Part shown: piece by piece, positions 6,279 to 9,216 of the stretch | Layout of the letters: each line of letters begins with the position of its first letter | Numbering within the stretch: position 1 is the stretch's first letter | Assembly (NCBI GenBank): GCA_046091905.1 | Contig: JBJTCN010000072.1 | Coordinates: 1 to 9,216, forward strand | DNA length: 9,216 nucleotides | Reading direction: 5' to 3' | From: ZLKRG08 sp046091905 | Lineage (GTDB): Bacteria; Actinomycetota; Actinomycetes; Nanopelagicales; Nanopelagicaceae | The notes under the pieces: model-generated | The model's database searches: none | What the model saw: the letters and a program-made list of their open reading frames with translations, nothing else | Told to the model about the DNA's origin: nothing | Made by a program: the position numbers and the translations under genes

Positions 6279-7470
6279 CTGGCTTTACCAATACATACCT
6301 TGATTGGCGACCAACTAGCATCAATAAAAGCGCAATAAGACCAAATGAGATTGGCAATGAAGTTGCTTCTGAAATTCCACCAATAAGTGCTGGGCCAAAG
6401 AAATTACCCGCGATTGAAATTAACGCAACTCGTGCCATGCCTACTGAAGGTGCGATGCCGGGCACGCTCATAGCTGCCAAATTAAAGGCTGGAAAGAAAG
6501 GGCCCATGCATAGTCCAACAATTGCAAAGGCGGTGCTAAGTACTGCGACTCCAGCAATCTGATTGAGATTTGATAATGGAATGCCAACTACCAGCGCAAT
6601 TCCAAGTGATACTCCACCGATATATCCACCGTATTTAACAGTCTTTTGGTGTCCCCATTTTTCAAACCAACTATCTCCAAGAAATCTACTGATGATCATT
6701 CCAAGTGAATAAAAAGTTGCCGCCACCGCAGTGACGCCTTTGCCGACCTGCATATGATCTTTTAGCAGAATTCCGCTCCAATCATAAATTCCCGCTTCAG
6801 GTATAAACGATGCAAGTAGCCCGATTCCTAGCGCCCATAATGGAAGTATCTCTTTGGAAAAGAGTGGAATCTTGGCTTCGGTGCGCTCATGTGCTCCCCC
6901 TTTATGTCCATCCAAATCTGCATTCAATAACCCATTAATAGTTATTACATATAAAACTGCTGAGATTAATGCCAAATATTTTAAGTGCTCTTGTGGCGTT
7001 ATATGTTTTGCAAGGATGCCACCGAACATGGTTACGACAAATGCGCCTACGCTCCATAAGGCATGAAATGAGGACATATACCTAGCTTTGGTGATTCGTT
7101 CAATGGCCATCGCTTGTACATTTGCGGAAACATCTAAAGCTGCAAATGAGAGACCTGTAATAAATAAACCAAGTACTAGCTTGATTACAGTATGCGCACT
7201 TCCAATAGTGAGAATGCCGATTGGCATCAATACCGCGCAAATTCGGGCGAAATTCTTGCTGGCCATTAAATGTATTACTCGACCTGCAATTTGGGTACCA
7301 ATCACTGAACCTAATGCCCCAGAAAGAAATACCAAACCAAATTGACCATCTCTTAATCCCAATTGATCTTTAATCTCTGGAATTCTAGGCACCCAAGCCA
7401 TAGAACTTATGCCCATTACAAAGAAGGTGGCCCACAAATGATTGCGCGCTTTTTTAGCTAAAGGGCTCAC
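6271..7470 (-). CDS. MFS transporter, YbjJ-like
   Basis: With the chosen start this is a 399-residue major facilitator protein with about 12 membrane helices and a hydrophilic central loop near residues 186-205. WVPRIPEIKDQLGL (26-39), the helix-4/5 region DVSANVQAMAIER (113-125) with FHALWSVGA (135-143), PEAGIYDWSG (224-233) and RFLGDSWFEKWG (262-273) resemble the YbjJ/fucose-permease-like branch. Substrate is unknown. I chose GTG 7470 because it lies 6 nt after AAGGTG and 7 nt after TAAGGT, a possible -10 for a leaderless message. An earlier GTG at 7521 would add 17 residues of non-membrane character (including CHPC) and run past the start of the divergent gene. The 3' end overlaps the TauE-like gene by 8 nt, and no terminator is visible between the convergent genes. 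Confidence 0.85.
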   Translation of the reverse strand: MSPLAKKARNHLWATFFVMGISSMAWVPRIPEIKDQLGLRDGQFGLVFLSGALGSVIGTQIAGRVIHLMASKNFARICAVLMPIGILTIGSAHTVIKLVLGLFITGLSFAALDVSANVQAMAIERITKARYMSSFHALWSVGAFVVTMFGGILAKHITPQEHLKYLALISAVLYVITINGLLNADLDGHKGGAHERTEAKIPLFSKEILPLWALGIGLLASFIPEAGIYDWSGILLKDHMQVGKGVTAVAATFYSLGMIISRFLGDSWFEKWGHQKTVKYGGYIGGVSLGIALVVGIPLSNLNQIAGVAVLSTAFAIVGLCMGPFFPAFNLAAMSVPGIAPSVGMARVALISIAGNFFGPALIGGISEATSLPISFGLIALLLMLVGRQSRYVLVKPVK

Positions 7471-7477
7471 AGGTTTC

Positions 7478-7490
7478 ACCTTAATATACT
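7478..7490. promoter_or_regulatory. Interleaved divergent -10 elements
   Basis: On the plus strand TATACT (7485-7490; five of six consensus bases) is followed after 6 nt by the ATG of the deacylase gene, the spacing of a leaderless promoter. On the minus strand the same AT-rich core offers TATATT (7488-7483) or TAAGGT (7483-7478), the latter 7 nt before the MFS GTG. No convincing -35 is seen for either direction. The two start codons are only 26 nt apart, so both genes must start transcription from almost the same bases. Confidence 0.55.
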
Positions 7491-7496
7491 GACCAC

Positions 7497-7979
7497 ATGG
7501 ATGGCATTCTGGAACGAGCACCCGTAAAACGAGTCTCGGAGGCGCTTGCTGCTAATCAGATGGGCAAAGTTTACATACTTGCAGACACTGCTCGTACTGC
7601 ACAGGATGCGGCGACTGCGCTAAATATTGAAGTTGGACAGATTGCCTCTTCGCTAATTTTTAAACTTCCAGATAGTTCACCATTTCTTGTTATTACTAGT
7701 GGTCGCCATCGAGTAGATACAGATTTGGTCGCGCGTACTCTAGGTGTTTCGCATTTAGATCGCGCCGATGCCAACTATGTAAAAGAGCTAACTGGTTTCT
7801 CAGTGGGTGGTGTCAGCCCGCTAGGTTGGATTACCACTATCAACCATATTTATATTGATGAAGCGCTTAATGACTACCCGGTCATTTGGGCGGCGGCAGG
7901 ACATCCCCATGCAGTCTTTCCAACTACCTTTGCTGAACTTAAGAAAGTTACCGCCGCTACTCCGATTGCAGTTGAATAA
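7497..7979 (+). CDS. YbaK/EbsC (ProX-like) family aminoacyl-tRNA deacylase
   Basis: A 160-residue protein of the usual length for stand-alone YbaK-fold editing proteins, which hydrolyse mischarged tRNA such as Cys-tRNA(Pro). The family lysine is K56 in SSLIFK (51-56). The substrate pocket glycine segment is VGGVSPLG (103-110), and the C-terminal AAAGHPHAVF (132-141) with GHPH is characteristic. It has no membrane segment and acts in the cytoplasm. ATG 7497 fits because TATACT ends six bases upstream, giving a leaderless mRNA; no Shine-Dalgarno sequence is present. The stop overlaps the start of the CruF-like gene by one base (TAATG), so the two genes form one transcription unit although their roles have no evident link. 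The exact tRNA edited cannot be told from sequence alone. Confidence 0.9.
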   Translation: MDGILERAPVKRVSEALAANQMGKVYILADTARTAQDAATALNIEVGQIASSLIFKLPDSSPFLVITSGRHRVDTDLVARTLGVSHLDRADANYVKELTGFSVGGVSPLGWITTINHIYIDEALNDYPVIWAAAGHPHAVFPTTFAELKKVTAATPIAVE

Positions 7980-8773
7980 TGTCAATCCGTCAATTTAATT
8001 ATGGCCGCAATCGACGTGGTCGAGTATCTGTGGGTGCTGAGCGTTTCTTATATTCAGCTCTCTTCTTAAGTATCTTGCTACAAATTATCTTTTTATTTGA
8101 TCAAAATGCTAAATTAATTTTAGCTTTCACTATTTTTTCTGCAGTATTCTCATTGACACACGCACAGCTTGCATACGCCAAGAGATATTTTTGGACTTAT
8201 CTATTATTCACGCTGGTGATGGGATTTACCATTGAGAAAATCTCGATCACGACTGGTTGGCCTTTTGGAGCGGTGACTTATAGCAATTTAGGGACGACGG
8301 TCTTTGGGGTGCCGCTACTGGTATTAGTTTTTTGGCTCGCCTCGCTGCATCCTTTAATAATTATGGCCCGGAAAATCGCTCCAAATTGGGTGCTGATCTC
8401 AGGTGCCGCAGTCATTACCGGTTACGCGCTATTTTTTGATCAATTACTCACTGCAAATAATTACAAGACTTGGAAATTTAATAGCGCGCACATTCCTTTT
8501 CAAACCCATATTCCACTAGATAATTTAATGGGTTGGTTATTTGTGGGTGTGGTGACCTTTGGTTTAGCAAACTTTATGCTTCCAAAAGAGCGGCGGAAAA
8601 TTAGCGCTGGGATTGCATCGGTGGATATCTTTCTAACCTGGACTTGGATTTATCAGGTTATGGCTAATCTCTTCTTCTTTGGCAAGCAAGGAACCGCCCT
8701 AATTGGCGGATTGGTCTACGGAGCGCTCTTAGTTATCTATCTTTCCAAGCGATATTTGGGCAGTCCTAATTGA
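7979..8773 (+). CDS. CruF/DUF422-like carotenoid biosynthesis membrane protein (putative carotenoid 1',2'-hydratase)
   Basis: A 264-residue integral membrane protein with about seven hydrophobic segments after a basic N-terminus (RNRRGR). Conserved features of the CruF family are visible: an acidic residue in the membrane (E86), TGWPFGAVTYSNLG (92-105), VPLLVLVFW (111-119), D154 in LFFDQ, W165, and IPLDNLMGW (178-186). Relatives hydrate the 1',2' double bond of psi-end carotenoids such as gamma-carotene, or act on C50 carotenoids in archaea and actinobacteria; the exact substrate here is not known. Its ATG shares a base with the deacylase stop. Its TGA overlaps the start of the CrtI-like oxidoreductase by 4 nt (TTGA), so the two should be translated together. 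This pairing supports a carotenoid role. Confidence 0.85.
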   Translation: MSIRQFNYGRNRRGRVSVGAERFLYSALFLSILLQIIFLFDQNAKLILAFTIFSAVFSLTHAQLAYAKRYFWTYLLFTLVMGFTIEKISITTGWPFGAVTYSNLGTTVFGVPLLVLVFWLASLHPLIIMARKIAPNWVLISGAAVITGYALFFDQLLTANNYKTWKFNSAHIPFQTHIPLDNLMGWLFVGVVTFGLANFMLPKERRKISAGIASVDIFLTWTWIYQVMANLFFFGKQGTALIGGLVYGALLVIYLSKRYLGSPN

Positions 8774-9216
8774 GTAATTTAGAAAATAAGGTTTACATCG
8801 AAGGCGCGAGTATTGCAGGGCTTACCGCCGCGGCCCGATTGGCAAAATTTAAGTATCAAGTGACGCTTTCAGGTCAGAGCTATCAGAGTACAGAGATTGA
8901 TGGCTTCACTTTCGACCATGGCGCGTTATTTACCTTGCCCGCGGTATTTCGAGATTTCTTCCAAAAAACCGGAAAACATTTTGGCCAAGTTTTGGAAGTT
9001 AAACCTATGGATCCAGCCTTTCTATTTAATTTTGGAGAAATGCAAATAAATTTTGCCAATCTCTCAAGGAATGAACGGCTAAATGAAATTGAGCATAAAT
9101 TGGGGAAAGTAGCTGCTGTTGAATGGGATCATGCGCTAAAGCAAGCTGAATATCTCTGGGATCGTGTTAGAGAGAATTACTTTGAATGGGAGTTCTCATT
9201 AACCAGATTTAATCCT
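8770..9216 (+). CDS. CrtI-like FAD-dependent oxidoreductase / phytoene desaturase family (partial, 5' part only)
   Basis: The frame opens with TTG at 8770, overlapping the CruF-like stop by 4 nt, and stays open to the window end (149 codons). After a beta strand, EGASIAGLTAAARLAK (11-26) is the N-terminal Rossmann region. GFTFDHGALFTLPAVFRDFF (from residue 42) and VKPMDPAFLFNF match the desaturase pattern GFxFDxGP...P and the following PLDP region. The family oxidises or isomerises polyenes, so this enzyme probably modifies the same carotenoid as its neighbour. Departures from the family: the GxGxxG motif reads GASIAG (middle glycine replaced by Ser14), the acidic residue after the second strand is absent (VTLSG), and about six residues carrying the usual GG are missing before DGFTF. 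It could bind FAD weakly, or belong to a divergent branch. The C-terminal part lies beyond the window. Confidence 0.8.
   Translation, partial: MSNLENKVYIEGASIAGLTAAARLAKFKYQVTLSGQSYQSTEIDGFTFDHGALFTLPAVFRDFFQKTGKHFGQVLEVKPMDPAFLFNFGEMQINFANLSRNERLNEIEHKLGKVAAVEWDHALKQAEYLWDRVRENYFEWEFSLTRFNP

Noticed and set aside
7470..7521. Upstream GTG start (7521) for the MFS gene
   Set aside because: It would add 17 residues without family support, run past the divergent gene start at 7497, and leave no room for a promoter. GTG 7470 has an SD-like AAGGTG and a -10-like TAAGGT at fitting distances. The upstream start is not fully excluded.
1..9216. Mobile element, CRISPR array, tRNA or phage signal
   Set aside because: No transposase or integrase frame, spaced direct repeats, terminal inverted repeats, tRNA-like cloverleaf or compositional break was seen.

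Overview
The window looks like chromosomal DNA of a low-GC, streamlined actinobacterium, possibly of the freshwater acI/Nanopelagicales type (inference). The clues are actinobacterial families (DUF3040, DUF6504, a Streptomyces-type second DnaE), a perfect actinobacterial LexA box, leaderless-looking promoters, TTG/GTG starts, AT-rich codon use and very tight gene packing. I see no rRNA, tRNA, IS element, CRISPR array, integrase or phage gene.

Positions 1-4889 (minus strand) hold a compact translesion-synthesis operon, read from right to left: a DUF6504 protein, a DnaE2/ImuC-type error-prone replicative polymerase, DNA polymerase IV (dinB), and a DUF3040 membrane protein cut by the window edge. 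Junctions are +3, -1 and +9 nt. The operon starts from a strong promoter (TTGACT - 18 nt - TAGATT). A perfect SOS box, TCGAAC-N4-GTTCGA, lies directly downstream of the -10 and overlaps the start codon of the first gene. This is an SOS-controlled mutagenesis cassette in which DUF6504 and a catalytically intact Y-family polymerase take the places of ImuA'/ImuB.

Positions 4890-5048 form a divergent regulatory region. The rightward promoter drives a DoxX-family membrane protein. An 18-nt inverted repeat resembling a MarR-type operator overlaps the end of its -10, and its codon use suggests high expression. A strong intrinsic terminator follows, then a TauE/SafE-family permease whose 3' end overlaps by 8 nt that of a convergent MFS transporter (YbjJ-like).

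Positions 7470-7497 form a second, extremely compact divergent promoter with interleaved -10 elements. To the right runs an overlapping operon: a YbaK-type aminoacyl-tRNA deacylase (probably leaderless), a CruF/DUF422 carotenoid hydratase-like membrane protein, and the beginning of a CrtI-like oxidoreductase whose FAD-binding fingerprint is altered. The last two suggest carotenoid tailoring.

The strongest candidate for an under-described system is the SOS-controlled DUF6504-DnaE2-DinB cassette, with its operator built into the start codon of DUF6504.
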